Shown here: piece after piece, positions 1 to 8,950 of the stretch
Layout: every line of letters begins with the position of its first letter
Position numbering within the stretch: position 1 is the stretch's first letter
NCBI RefSeq assembly: GCF_007997005.1
Contig: NZ_VOSL01000145.1
Coordinates: 1-64,000, forward strand
Direction: 5' to 3'
Length of the DNA: 64,000 nt
DNA from: Lujinxingia vulgaris
Lineage (GTDB): Bacteria; Myxococcota_A; Bradymonadia; Bradymonadales; Bradymonadaceae
Program-made: the position numbers and the translations under genes
The notes under the pieces: model-generated
Databases searched by the model: none
Told to the model about the DNA's origin: nothing
What the model saw: the letters and a program-made list of their open reading frames with translations, nothing else

Positions 1-1
1 C

Positions 2-2206
2 GTGGTGATCCTCGACGAGTTTCACGAGCGCAGCGTGCACAGCGATCTGGCCATCGCCTTTCTGCGGGAAGTTCAGCATGTGCGCGACGATCTGAAGGTC
101 GTGGTGATGTCGGCGACCATCGACACCACGCCCATCGCCGAGTTCTTGAGCGTGCCGGTGGTCAAAAGTCAGGGGCGCACGTTTCCGGTGGCGGTCGACT
201 ACCTGGAGCAACCTCCTGACGATCGCGTGGAGTTTGAGGCCGCCCGCGCTGTGCGTCGCCATGTGGGCAGCGCGGCTGATGACGGCGGCGATATCCTCAT
301 CTTTTTGCCGGGTCAGGCCGAGATTCACCGCTGCCTCTCGGCCCTGGAGCGCTGGGCGCCCCATGAGGGCATCCGCTGCTTTCCGCTCTATTCGGCGCTG
401 CCAAACCAGGAGCAGGATCGGGCGCTCTCGCCAGGCGGCGCCCGGCGCATCATCTGCTCGACGAATATCGCGGAGACCTCCCTGACCATCGAGGGGGTGA
501 CGCTGGTGATCGACTCGGGAAAGGTGCGCACGATGCGCAGCTCGGCGGCCAGCGGGCTCGACGAGCTGGTGCTTGAGCACGTGAGCCTTGCCTCGGCCAA
601 CCAGCGCGCCGGCCGGGCGGGGCGAGTGCGACCGGGACGCGCGTTGCGGCTGTGGACACGGGCGTTTGAGCATCGCATGGCGCCTTACGATGACGCGGAG
701 CTGCAGCGGGTCGAGCTTGCCACGGTGGTGCAGGAGATCGTGGCCTGGAGCGGCGCCGACCCGCGCGACTTTGGCTGGTTTGAGCCACCTCCGGAGGTCG
801 CGCTGGGCCAGGCGATCGATCTTCTCCGCCAGCTCGGAGCGCTGGAGGCCGACGACTTTCGCTTAAGCGATCTGGGCCGCCGTCTCCTCGATCTTCCGCT
901 GCACCCGCGTCTGGGACGGATGCTCATTGAGGGGGAGCGGCGCGGGACGTCGGCAATCGCATGCGCGATGGCGGCGATCTTAGCAGAGCGCGACTTCGTC
1001 ACCTCGGTCGCACCCGATGCGCCGGCTGCCGCGAGCGATGTGCTGCTGCGCGCGGAGCTTTTGGACGACGCCGCCCGTGGCAGCGGAGCGGCCGCGCGGC
1101 GGGTTGGCGTGCGTGTGCATCAGGGCGGGGCGCGCCGGGTGGCGGAGGTGCGCGACCAACTTCTGAAGGCCGCCGGCGCTGCTCCCCGCAACGACGCCGG
1201 CGATGAGGAGGACGCGCTGCGCACGCTGCTCAGCGCGTACCCCGACCGCATCGCCTTTCGGCGCGAAGAGGGGCAGGGGCGCTTTGTGATGGTCGGCGGC
1301 GAAGCCCTGGCGCTGGCGCGCGAGAGCGTGGTGCGAGAGGCCCCGGTGGTGGTCGCAGCCTCGATCGGCGGCCGCACCCGGGCGCGCGATGCCGTCGGTG
1401 GGGTGCAGAGCCGCGGGCTGATTCGGATGGCCTCCACCGTGGAGATTGCGTGGCTCGAAGACGCCTTCCCCGAGCGCTTTGTGGAGCGGGTGGTGGTCGA
1501 CTTCGATCGCGAACGCCAGCGGGTGATGGCCGAGCGCCAGCGCCTCTTCGACGGCATCGCCCTGGAGCGCCAGGTGGCCTCCGTGGCCGAACACGCCGAT
1601 CCTTCGGAGGTTACGGCCTGCCTGCTGGAGCACGCGCTCGACGATGTGGTGGCGGCCTTCGGGCTCAACACCGACGAGGCCCAGTTTCTGCTGCGCTGGG
1701 AGTGCGCGCGCCGCTGGTTCCAGGAGGCCGAGTTTCCGCAGCTGATGTTGGACGCGCGCCGCGGCGACCCCGAGCAGGCCATCTGGCAGCAGGTCTGCTG
1801 GGGCAAGCGCACCTTTGCTCAACTTCGGGGCCTGAGCCTCAGCGGCCAGCTCGGTGCGTATCTAAACCGCGAGCAGCGCCGGCTGCTCGACGAGGAGCTT
1901 CCGCCCCGGCTGGAAGTCCCCTCCGGCAGCCACATTCGCCTCGACTACAGTCTGGACACCCCGCCGGTGCTGGCAGTGCGTATCCAGGAGGTCTTTGGCT
2001 GGAGCGACTCCCCGCGCGTGGCCCGCGGCCAGATCGCCGTGCTCCTGCACCTGCTCGCGCCTAACTACCGGCCCCAGCAGGTCACCGACGATCTGGCCGG
2101 CTTCTGGGAGCGCACCTACCCGGAGGTGCGAAAAGAGTTGCGCGCGCGCTACGCCAAACACCCCTGGCCCGAAGATCCCCTGAGCGCGCGCGCCATCCGA
2201 AAATGA
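2..2206 (+). CDS. hrpB: ATP-dependent helicase HrpB, 5' partial
   Basis: This is the C-terminal 734 residues of a DEAH-type RNA helicase; the start and the Walker A motif lie left of the window. The visible part opens with the DEFH motif II box, followed by SATI (motif III). An RNA-helicase C-terminal lobe then carries the STNIAETSLTI and QRAGRAGR motifs near residues 155-205. Next come an HA2-type region and the long C-terminal extension typical of HrpB, ending near the HPWPEDPL motif. HrpB is a bacterial relative of spliceosomal DEAH helicases whose cellular substrate is poorly defined. The gene converges on the histidine-rich gene with only 3 bp between the stop codons. Family assignment is firm. 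Confidence 0.93.
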   Translation: MVILDEFHERSVHSDLAIAFLREVQHVRDDLKVVVMSATIDTTPIAEFLSVPVVKSQGRTFPVAVDYLEQPPDDRVEFEAARAVRRHVGSAADDGGDILIFLPGQAEIHRCLSALERWAPHEGIRCFPLYSALPNQEQDRALSPGGARRIICSTNIAETSLTIEGVTLVIDSGKVRTMRSSAASGLDELVLEHVSLASANQRAGRAGRVRPGRALRLWTRAFEHRMAPYDDAELQRVELATVVQEIVAWSGADPRDFGWFEPPPEVALGQAIDLLRQLGALEADDFRLSDLGRRLLDLPLHPRLGRMLIEGERRGTSAIACAMAAILAERDFVTSVAPDAPAAASDVLLRAELLDDAARGSGAAARRVGVRVHQGGARRVAEVRDQLLKAAGAAPRNDAGDEEDALRTLLSAYPDRIAFRREEGQGRFVMVGGEALALARESVVREAPVVVAASIGGRTRARDAVGGVQSRGLIRMASTVEIAWLEDAFPERFVERVVVDFDRERQRVMAERQRLFDGIALERQVASVAEHADPSEVTACLLEHALDDVVAAFGLNTDEAQFLLRWECARRWFQEAEFPQLMLDARRGDPEQAIWQQVCWGKRTFAQLRGLSLSGQLGAYLNREQRRLLDEELPPRLEVPSGSHIRLDYSLDTPPVLAVRIQEVFGWSDSPRVARGQIAVLLHLLAPNYRPQQVTDDLAGFWERTYPEVRKELRARYAKHPWPEDPLSARAIRK

Positions 2207-2209
2207 GCG

Positions 2210-2572
2210 TCACTCCTCGTCCACAACCTCGATCGGGCCGTGGTTGTCGCAGTGGTCGCCGTGGGGGTGATGCAGGTGCCCGTCGACCAGATAGTCGATA
2301 TGGTCGCCGTGGGGCACCGGCTCATGCCCGCAGCCCGGCCCGTGCACATGGTCGGGAGGGTGCGCACCGCAGCGGTGGTAGGGCGTGCAGCGGTTGGGGT
2401 TGATGTCGGTCACCTCAATGCGGTGCTCCTCCACCATATCGCCCCCCTCCGGGTGATGAAGGTGACCGTCGTGGAGGTAGTCGACGTGCCCCTCATGCTC
2501 GATGGCGATATGCCCGCAGCCCGGCCCGTGCTTGTGGCCGTCATCGTGATGGTGCTCATGCAGATGCGTCAT
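2210..2572 (-). CDS. Histidine-rich metal-binding protein with internal duplication
   Basis: This 120-residue protein has 28 histidines and 5 cysteines, many acidic residues and no membrane segment. It contains two copies of one module: a GPGCGH motif, then a DYL-x-DGHLHHP motif. The copies sit near residues 16-40 and 76-105. Small proteins of this composition are widespread and are sometimes misnamed zinc transporter permease. Such sequences bind zinc, nickel or cobalt in vitro, so a storage or buffering role is inferred. An SD-like GGAGG lies 6 nt before the ATG. It reads away from the palindrome array at 2664-3026, which occupies its far upstream region. No dedicated metal transporter is adjacent. 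Confidence 0.8.
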   Translation of the reverse strand: MTHLHEHHHDDGHKHGPGCGHIAIEHEGHVDYLHDGHLHHPEGGDMVEEHRIEVTDINPNRCTPYHRCGAHPPDHVHGPGCGHEPVPHGDHIDYLVDGHLHHPHGDHCDNHGPIEVVDEE

Positions 2573-2663
2573 GGGTGCCTCCCCGGCAGCTATGGGACGT
2601 CAGAATGGGCGAACACCCTTAAATCTAGCCACCTGCGCCTCGGCCCCAACCCTTTGCTAAGGT

Positions 2664-3026
2664 GACCGTGCTAAGGTGACCGTCGGTCGTTTTGAAGGTG
2701 ACCGTGGGTCGCCCAAAAATGTCCGGTTTGCGGTGACCGAGGGTCGAGCCAAAGACGACCGTGGGTCGATTGAAAAGTGACCGTGGGCCACCCAAAAGTG
2801 TCCGATTTACAGGGGCCGTGGGTCGGGCAAAAGTTGACCGTGGGTCGATTGAAAGCTGACCGTGGGTCACCCAAAAATGTCCGGTTTGCGGTGACCGTGG
2901 GTCGCGCCAAAGACGACCGTAGGTCGATTGAAAGGTGACCGTGGGTCACCCAAAAGTGTCCGATTTACAGCGACCGTGGGTCGGGCAAAAGTTGACCGTG
3001 GGTCACCCAAAAGACGACCGTGGGTC
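2664..3026. repeat. Higher-order tandem array of GACC-N3-GGTC palindromes
   Basis: Fifteen copies of an 11-bp element, consensus GACCGTGGGTC, start at 2664, 2678, 2700, 2735, 2757, 2779, 2814, 2836, 2858, 2893, 2915, 2937, 2972, 2994 and 3016. Nine are exact, five have one mismatch, and the first is a half copy. From 2678 on the spacing runs 22-35-22-22-35-22-22-35-22-22-35-22-22, a 79-bp supercycle. Linkers alternate between two versions, so sequence identity repeats every 158 bp: 2700 and 2858 start near-identical blocks. Each element is an inverted repeat, GACC and GGTC around three bases. Neither 79 nor 158 is a multiple of three, so a coding origin is unlikely. The array ends 4 bp from the stop codon of the DUF1552 gene. 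Function is unknown. Confidence 0.9.
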
Positions 3027-3030
3027 ACCC

Positions 3031-4419
3031 TCAACCCAGGTTAAGCGGCTCGCTACAGTGGCGCGCATCCCCGAAGACGCGCGTCTCAATCCCCATCGCT
3101 CCCAGGCACGCGGTGTAAAGATCGTTGACCGCACGGGAGCGCCCGTCGCTCACGCGGTGATGATACCCGGTGCGCGCGGCAAACGAGCCGCCCGCCACCA
3201 GATAAAACATCTCATCGTGGTTATGCGTGGAAGGGTTGGAGATCTCCGTGCCCGCCAGCAGCAGGGAGTTCCCAAGAATCGTCTCCCCGTTGGCCTCGCG
3301 AAACTCCGGGGCGTCCAGGCGCTCCAAAAGCTCGGCGAGCATCGTCATCTGGAAGAGGGTGTAGGTGGAGAAGTCGTTGTCGGGCCGGGCGTTGTAACGG
3401 TGTCCCAGCTCGTGGTGGGCGGCCTGGGTGCCGGCCAGAAAGAAGTCTTCGCCGCCGGCGCCCAGCGTAAAGCTCACAAAGCGCGTCAGGTCGCAGCGCA
3501 GCGCCGTGGCCAGGAGGTCGGCCTGCAGCCGAAAGACCTCGGCGTACTCTGAGTAGCGCGTCTCGGCGTAGGAGGCGGGCTGGTCGGGCTGCAGGCATTG
3601 GGCGCGCATCTGGTGGTCGTGACGCTGCGCGCGTCGCTCCAGCTGGCGGAGCTGATCGAGGTGGTCGGAGATCTGCGCGCGGCTCAAGGGATCGAGCCCG
3701 TAGCGATCGCTGATGACGCGGTGGTACTCCGGCAGCACCGTATCGAGGATGCTCTGCCGGCGCGCCCGTTCCCGGTCGTCGGGGGCGGCGTTGGGATCGT
3801 GACCGAAGAGCCGATGAAAGGTGTCCAGCGGGTTTAAGAGCGGCGGGTTGGGTTGATTGACGCCTCGCCAGGATTTGACGTGGTAGGTGCGCGTTTTGGG
3901 CGCGCCGCGCATCACGCCGAGCTCCAGCGAAGGCAGGGTGGTCTGGGGGCGAAGGTGCTGCAGCGCGACCTGCTCGAGCGAGGGGCCGCCGGCGGAGTTC
4001 GCATAGCGTTTGCCGTACTGATCGACCACATCGTGATCCTGAAAAGGATTGGACGCCCCCACCGCAAACGCGCCACTGCCGCGGCTATGATCGTCGCCAG
4101 AGCCCTCCTTACCCGCCGGGTCGCTCAGGCCCGAGATAAGCGCCAGGCGGTGGCGCACCCGCTCCAGTGGCGCGAGCACCCCCGTGAGCTCGCTCAGCGG
4201 CCCGGGGCTCTCGGGGAGCCAGAGCTCGGGAGGGCATCCGTTGGCAAAAAAGAAGGTGATCAGCCGTCGCGGCACTTCCGCCGACGCCTCACTCGCCCGC
4301 AGCAGCCGATGGCCCAGGACAGCATCCCCGCCGAGCGCCGCAACAAAGGGAAGCCCGATGGCCAGGGTACCCGCGCCCCGCAAAAACGCCCGCCGTGTCA
4401 TCTTCCGGTCGTGGCTCAT
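3031..4419 (-). CDS. DUF1552 domain protein, Tat-exported
   Basis: The 462-residue protein begins with a twin-arginine signal (TRRAFLRGAG, residues 8-17), then a hydrophobic stretch, so export by Tat is expected. The rest matches the DUF1552 family, with an ITFFFANGCPPELWLP start of the mature domain, an SGLSD segment, and a LAGTEISNPSTHNHDEM region near the C-terminus. These proteins belong to the alkaline-phosphatase-like / sulfatase-like world of Planctomycetes and Myxococcota, but no reaction is established. The start codon overlaps the stop of the DUF1592 gene by ATGA. The two families co-occur as a pair in many genomes, so they probably form one functional unit. Confidence 0.88.
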   Translation of the reverse strand: MSHDRKMTRRAFLRGAGTLAIGLPFVAALGGDAVLGHRLLRASEASAEVPRRLITFFFANGCPPELWLPESPGPLSELTGVLAPLERVRHRLALISGLSDPAGKEGSGDDHSRGSGAFAVGASNPFQDHDVVDQYGKRYANSAGGPSLEQVALQHLRPQTTLPSLELGVMRGAPKTRTYHVKSWRGVNQPNPPLLNPLDTFHRLFGHDPNAAPDDRERARRQSILDTVLPEYHRVISDRYGLDPLSRAQISDHLDQLRQLERRAQRHDHQMRAQCLQPDQPASYAETRYSEYAEVFRLQADLLATALRCDLTRFVSFTLGAGGEDFFLAGTQAAHHELGHRYNARPDNDFSTYTLFQMTMLAELLERLDAPEFREANGETILGNSLLLAGTEISNPSTHNHDEMFYLVAGGSFAARTGYHHRVSDGRSRAVNDLYTACLGAMGIETRVFGDARHCSEPLNLG

Positions 4420-6443
4420 CGCGCACCTCCGTCGTAGCGGTGTTGGCGAACATGGCGAAACGCATCGCTCGATACGATCGCCACGATGATGTCGGTGTAG
4501 GAGCGCCCCTGGCTGCGCGCCTCATCAATGATGGCGTTGAGGGTGCACTGGTCGAACTCGCCAGCAGGTCGGCCCAGGGCGTACTGATACATCTGCTCGA
4601 CCATGCAGCGCTCCGCGTCCTCGCTGTTTGCCAGAAGTTCACCCAGCTGGCGGGCGCCCTCAAAATGCAGCGTGTCGCGCTCATAGGGGCTGCGTGTGAT
4701 GGCGCCGCGCACATCGAGCGGGTGCCCGGTGTCATCGACGGTGCGGTAGCGCCCGGTGGCGTCGAAAGCCTCCAGGCCAAAGCCAATGGGGTCGGCGGCG
4801 CGGTGGCAGAAGTTGCAGGAGGGATCATCGCTGTGGCGCTGCAACCTCTCGCGGGTGCTCATCCCCTCGGTATTCGGCGCGGCCTGCATCACCGCGTTCG
4901 ACGCCGGTGAGGGCACCGACTGGCAGAGGAAACGCTCGCGCACGAAGATGCCGCGTTTGACTGGCGAGGTTGTGTCGTTGCTGGTGCTCGCTGTGAGCAG
5001 CGCCCCCTGAGTGAGCAGGCCGCCGCGCGGGCTTTCGTCGCCAAAGTAGGTGGGCGCGGTGGGGTCTGCGGGGGCCTCCAGCCCGTAATAGGCGGCCAGG
5101 CGCGGGGTCAGGAAGCTGAAGCGCGCGTCGAAGATCGAGAGCCAGTCGGCCTGATCATCAAAAGCGATGGCCTGCGAGAAGTTCTCGATCTCCAGGCGCA
5201 TATCGTCGATGAGCGCATCGGAGAAGTCCAGGAAACGCTCCGCGCTGCGCTCCACGGTGGCCAGCGTGTCGAGGTGCAGCCACTCGGCCAGGTAGCTCTT
5301 AAAGGCGCGGCGAGCACGTGGGTCAGCGAGCATTGTCCTGGCCCACCGGGCGACGCCTTCAGCGTCATCGAGCTCGCCGACGGCCGCGGCGTCGAGCAGC
5401 TCACGATCCGGGGCGGAGTGCCAGATGAAGTACGCGAGGCGGCTGGCCATCTCAAAGCCCGTCAGCGCGCGAACCTCATAGGTGGGCTTGGCGCCGGTGT
5501 TGACCCGGGAGGTGAGCGGGCCGAGCACCTCCACGTGGATCACCCGAGGTGCAACCGGAGCGCCGGTAAAACGGGCTTCGGGTTCGGCGCTCAGTCGCAA
5601 TGAGACATCTTCGGCGCGCTGCTGCTCAAGCTGCAGGCTCAGGCGCGCGGTGCGAAAGGGCGCCACGCGCTCACGACGGCGCTCATCGCCAACACTCAGG
5701 CTCGCGACGATGGGGTAGGGCGCCTCATTGGCCAGCTGAACGCTCACCCGGTAGGTGCCGGGCCTCAAGTTCAGCGGGGCGGTGAGGCCCTCGTCGGCCA
5801 GTGCTCCTTGAAGCGCCCCGGCATCTTTGAGCGCGGCGGTGCCAAGCGCGCCCCCGCTGCGGTCGCTCTCCAATCGGTAGAGAAAGTGCGGGGCCTGCAA
5901 CATCGCCTCGATCACCAGCCGGGCGCCGACCTGCGGCGACGGTTTCTGCGCGAAGAGTGCGGCAAAGCGCCGCGTCTCATCGTCGCTCAGGGGACGGCGA
6001 AAGAGCTCCAGGCCGGCCTCCTCGACGAAGGTGCGGGCGCAGCGCTCGGCGGTCTCTTCGCAGACGCTGAGCTGGCGCAACCACCGGTGGTCGCTCGAGA
6101 GCGCGGCGGTGGCCTCGCCAGCCAGGTGGGCGTACACCTCTATGTGCCGGCCCGAGACGGTCAGCCCCCAGGCGGTGTTCTTAAAACCGTCGACATACGA
6201 CTCCCGCGGCAGGCTCTCGCGCCAGGCGCTCAAATCCACACCCAGAATATCGTGGATGCTCCAGATGTACTCCTGATGGGTCAGGCGCCGGGCGTAGCCC
6301 GGCCCCGGATCCAGGTCATGGGCCTCGCAGATGGCGCTCGGCTCCTGCTCGGCCGGGCGCTCTTCAAGCGGCGCGGGGCAGGCGCTCAGCAGCATCAGCA
6401 GGCTCGCCAGGGGCAGGGCGGCGATGGGGCGTACAGAGGTCAT
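4416..6443 (-). CDS. DUF1592/DUF1588-type (PSD-domain) lipoprotein
   Basis: A 675-residue protein starting at an internal ATG so that it opens with a lipoprotein signal ending in the lipobox LLSAC. An upstream ATG at 6497 would bury the signal. A YARRLTHQEYIWSIHDILGVD segment matches DUF1587. A middle domain resembles DUF1595, followed by DUF1592 (AYFIWHSAPDRELLDAA) and DUF1588 (SPVKRGIFVRERFLCQ). CNFCHRAADPIGF is a CxxCH haem-type motif, and DUF1585 lies at the end. A carbohydrate-binding-like insert around residues 200-330 separates DUF1595 from DUF1592. The family, also called PSD proteins, is related to planctomycete cytochrome-containing surface proteins. The CxxCH makes haem binding possible but unproven. 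Upstream gene of a two-gene operon with the DUF1552 protein. Confidence 0.87.
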   Translation of the reverse strand: MTSVRPIAALPLASLLMLLSACPAPLEERPAEQEPSAICEAHDLDPGPGYARRLTHQEYIWSIHDILGVDLSAWRESLPRESYVDGFKNTAWGLTVSGRHIEVYAHLAGEATAALSSDHRWLRQLSVCEETAERCARTFVEEAGLELFRRPLSDDETRRFAALFAQKPSPQVGARLVIEAMLQAPHFLYRLESDRSGGALGTAALKDAGALQGALADEGLTAPLNLRPGTYRVSVQLANEAPYPIVASLSVGDERRRERVAPFRTARLSLQLEQQRAEDVSLRLSAEPEARFTGAPVAPRVIHVEVLGPLTSRVNTGAKPTYEVRALTGFEMASRLAYFIWHSAPDRELLDAAAVGELDDAEGVARWARTMLADPRARRAFKSYLAEWLHLDTLATVERSAERFLDFSDALIDDMRLEIENFSQAIAFDDQADWLSIFDARFSFLTPRLAAYYGLEAPADPTAPTYFGDESPRGGLLTQGALLTASTSNDTTSPVKRGIFVRERFLCQSVPSPASNAVMQAAPNTEGMSTRERLQRHSDDPSCNFCHRAADPIGFGLEAFDATGRYRTVDDTGHPLDVRGAITRSPYERDTLHFEGARQLGELLANSEDAERCMVEQMYQYALGRPAGEFDQCTLNAIIDEARSQGRSYTDIIVAIVSSDAFRHVRQHRYDGGAR

Positions 6444-6617
6444 CAAGGTGGGATCTTCGGTAGAAAGGGCCCGGAGGCCCGCAAAACAAGCGAACATCGT
6501 CGTGGCCGGGAGGATTTTTGCTCCCGGGCACGCTTCATCTTAGGATGGCAGCCGGGCCGCTTCCAGCGCCCGCGTCACCGGCGCTTCAAAAGGGCCAGAA
6601 CACCAGGCAGACACCCT

Positions 6618-8429
6618 ATGGTCGGACCCACCTCCGTTGTCGATTATTCAGTGCGTCACCTCTCCCAGGCGCTCATGGCCCAGGGGCTGCTCAACCAGGA
6701 GCAGGCCCGCCGCGCGGTGGAGCAGGAGGCGGTGGTGCGCCACGGGCTGCTCAAGGCCAAAGCCGACCAGGCCGGGCGCCGACGCGCAAGCTACAAGGTC
6801 ACCCCGGCCGAGGTGATCGCCCAGCTGGAGTTTCGCCAACCCTCCGGCGATCTCCTTGACGAAGACGCCATCATGGCCGCGCTGGCCAGGGACGCCGGGC
6901 TTCCCTTTGAGAAGCCCGACCCGCTGGAGCTCGACATGGAGCTCATCGCCCGCACGATGAGCCAGCCCTTTGCGCGCCGTCACAGCTGCGTGGCGCTGCG
7001 TCGCGAGGAGGGCCGCACCATCATCGCGGTTGACAACCCTTACGACCGGCAGCTTCTCCACGAGCTGCACACACTGATCCCCGGTGAGCTCAGCATCGTG
7101 GTCAGCCCCAAGAGCGACATCCTGCGCATCGTGACCGAGGTCTACGGGCTGCGATCTTCGATCTCGGCCGCCCAGGAAGAGCTCTCCATCGGCATCGACA
7201 TCGGCAACCTCGAGCAGCTCATTCGCCTCAAAGATGTGGGCGATATTGAGGCCACCGACCGCCCGATCGTCAACGCGGTGGAGTACCTGCTGCATTATGC
7301 CTTCGATCAGCGCGCCAGCGATATTCACCTGGAGCCCAAACGCGATCGCACGGTGGTGCGCCTGCGCATCGACGGGGTCTTGCACGGGGTCTATGAGTTT
7401 CCGCGCGCCATTCACGCCGCGCTGATCAGCCGCGTGAAGATGCTCGCGCGCATGGACATCGCCGAGAAACGCCGCCCCCAGGACGGCCGCATCAAGACCG
7501 AGCGCGCCGGACGCGAGGTAGAGCTGCGCGTCTCCACCCTGCCGGTCGCCTTTGGCGAAAAAGCCGTCATCCGCGTCTTCGATCCGCAGGCGTTGATTCA
7601 GAACCTCGATCATATCGGTTTCTACAAAGATGATCTGACGCGTTGGCGAAACTTCATCAACCGCCCCCACGGCCTGATCCTCGTGACCGGCCCCACCGGC
7701 AGCGGTAAGACCACCACGCTCTACTCCACGCTGCGCGAGCTGGCCGGGCCCGACGTCAACATCACCACCGTCGAAGACCCCATCGAGATGGTCTACGAGG
7801 AGTTCAACCAGGTGCTGGTGCAGCGACGCATCGACGTGGACTTTAGCACCGCGCTGCGCACCATCCTGCGCCAGGATCCCGACATTATTATGGTCGGCGA
7901 GATCCGCGATGGGGAGACGGCGTCGATGGCCACCCAGGCCGCGCTCACCGGCCACCTGGTCTTCTCGACCCTGCACACCAACGACACCCCCTCGGCCATC
8001 AACCGGCTCATCGATATGGAGGTCGAGCCCTTTTTGATGGCGTCGACCATGGTCGGGGTGATGGCCCAGCGTCTTCTGCGCACGATCTGCCCACGCTGTA
8101 AGGTCCAGGGCACGCTGAGCGCCGAGCAGGTGGAGCTCTTGCAGATCAAGCTCCCGCCCCGAAGCTCCCAGAGCCTGCCGATGTGGTATGGTGAGGGGTG
8201 TGTCAAATGCCGGGGCACCGGCTACTTCGGAAGGACAGCGATCTTCGAGCTCTTACCGGTCGATGAGACGGTACGTCAGCTCATCGCCAAACGCGCCAGC
8301 GCCCCGGAGATTCGCAAAGCCGCACGCGCCAACGGCATGATGTCGCTGCGCGAATGCGCCATCAAAAAACTCGCTCAAGGCCTCACGACCTTTGAAGAAG
8401 TGATGACGGTCGTCTCGGATGTGACATGA
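6618..8429 (+). CDS. GspE/PilB-type secretion or pilus assembly ATPase
   Basis: A 603-residue hexameric secretion ATPase of the type II secretion / type IV pilus extension class. The open frame runs back to 5808 through the antisense of the DUF1592 gene, so I chose the ATG at 6618, where family similarity begins. An N-terminal MshEN/GspE-N-like region (about 1-200) precedes the ATPase core. Walker A is GPTGSGKT at 358-365 (Lys364), the Asp box is TTVEDPIE, Walker B is IIMVGEIRDGE, and the His box is STLHTND. A CPRC...CVKC zinc-binding cysteine pair follows. It cannot be assigned to PilB or GspE by motif alone; no other pilus or T2SS gene is adjacent, and pilT lies 11 kb away. Confidence 0.92.
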   Translation: MVGPTSVVDYSVRHLSQALMAQGLLNQEQARRAVEQEAVVRHGLLKAKADQAGRRRASYKVTPAEVIAQLEFRQPSGDLLDEDAIMAALARDAGLPFEKPDPLELDMELIARTMSQPFARRHSCVALRREEGRTIIAVDNPYDRQLLHELHTLIPGELSIVVSPKSDILRIVTEVYGLRSSISAAQEELSIGIDIGNLEQLIRLKDVGDIEATDRPIVNAVEYLLHYAFDQRASDIHLEPKRDRTVVRLRIDGVLHGVYEFPRAIHAALISRVKMLARMDIAEKRRPQDGRIKTERAGREVELRVSTLPVAFGEKAVIRVFDPQALIQNLDHIGFYKDDLTRWRNFINRPHGLILVTGPTGSGKTTTLYSTLRELAGPDVNITTVEDPIEMVYEEFNQVLVQRRIDVDFSTALRTILRQDPDIIMVGEIRDGETASMATQAALTGHLVFSTLHTNDTPSAINRLIDMEVEPFLMASTMVGVMAQRLLRTICPRCKVQGTLSAEQVELLQIKLPPRSSQSLPMWYGEGCVKCRGTGYFGRTAIFELLPVDETVRQLIAKRASAPEIRKAARANGMMSLRECAIKKLAQGLTTFEEVMTVVSDVT

Positions 8430-8950
8430 AACGAAAACTTTTTATCGCCGCCGGCTCTCTCGCCGGGGTTCTGGTGCTCCTGATGCTCGTCAGCGCGTGC
8501 ATGTGGCCGATGATCAACGTGGTGGAGACCGGCAAGACCCCGGAGTACCCCGAGGTGCAGCCGGGCTATTACTCGACCGAGCCCGAGCGCATTTTGCGCG
8601 AGTCGGCCGCCAGCGTCGAAGCCCTGGAGCGCTGGACACTCGTCGAGCAAGACGAGGCTCGCCGCCAACTCGCCGCCGAGCGCCGCACGCGTCTGGGCTT
8701 TGTCGATGACATCACGATCCGCGTCGAGCCGGTCACCGAGTTTGTCAGCCAGGTCAACGTGCGCAGCGCCTCCCGGGTGGGGAAGGGCGACTTCGGCCAG
8801 AACGCCCGCAACATCGAGGAGTTCTTCACCGAGCTCGATTCGCGCCTGGGTTCGGTGAAGTTCGATCCGAGCGCCGACGCCGAGGCGGACGATGCAGCAG
8901 AAGGCGGTGAAGAGGGCGAAGATGGGGGGGCGCCGCAGGATGGCGAGTAG
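8426..8950 (+). CDS. DUF1499 family lipoprotein/membrane-anchored protein
   Basis: A 174-residue protein whose ATG overlaps the GspE-like stop by ATGA, so the two are translationally coupled. Residues 1-25 form a signal segment ending in LVSAC, a good lipobox. The body carries the DUF1499 signature, with FVDDITIRVEP and, later, VNVRSASRVGKGDFGQNA followed by a helix ending in LDSRL. The last 30 residues are an acidic, glycine-rich tail. DUF1499 has no established activity. Coupling to a secretion ATPase is notable because the family is not a known part of T2SS or pilus machines. Confidence 0.75.
   Translation: MKRKLFIAAGSLAGVLVLLMLVSACMWPMINVVETGKTPEYPEVQPGYYSTEPERILRESAASVEALERWTLVEQDEARRQLAAERRTRLGFVDDITIRVEPVTEFVSQVNVRSASRVGKGDFGQNARNIEEFFTELDSRLGSVKFDPSADAEADDAAEGGEEGEDGGAPQDGE

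Noticed and set aside
2625-2949. Two overlapping minus-strand reading frames through the repeat array
   Set aside because: Their residues follow the DNA repeat pattern, the unit length is not a multiple of three, and no ribosome site is seen. They are treated as shadow frames.
2664-3026. CRISPR array in place of the palindrome array
   Set aside because: The units are 11 bp and the intervening segments are themselves repeated in order, so they are not variable spacers. No cas genes are present.
5808-6617. N-terminal extension of the GspE-like gene back to 5808
   Set aside because: It overlaps the antisense of the DUF1592 gene and has no family similarity; the ATG at 6618 fits the known N-terminus.
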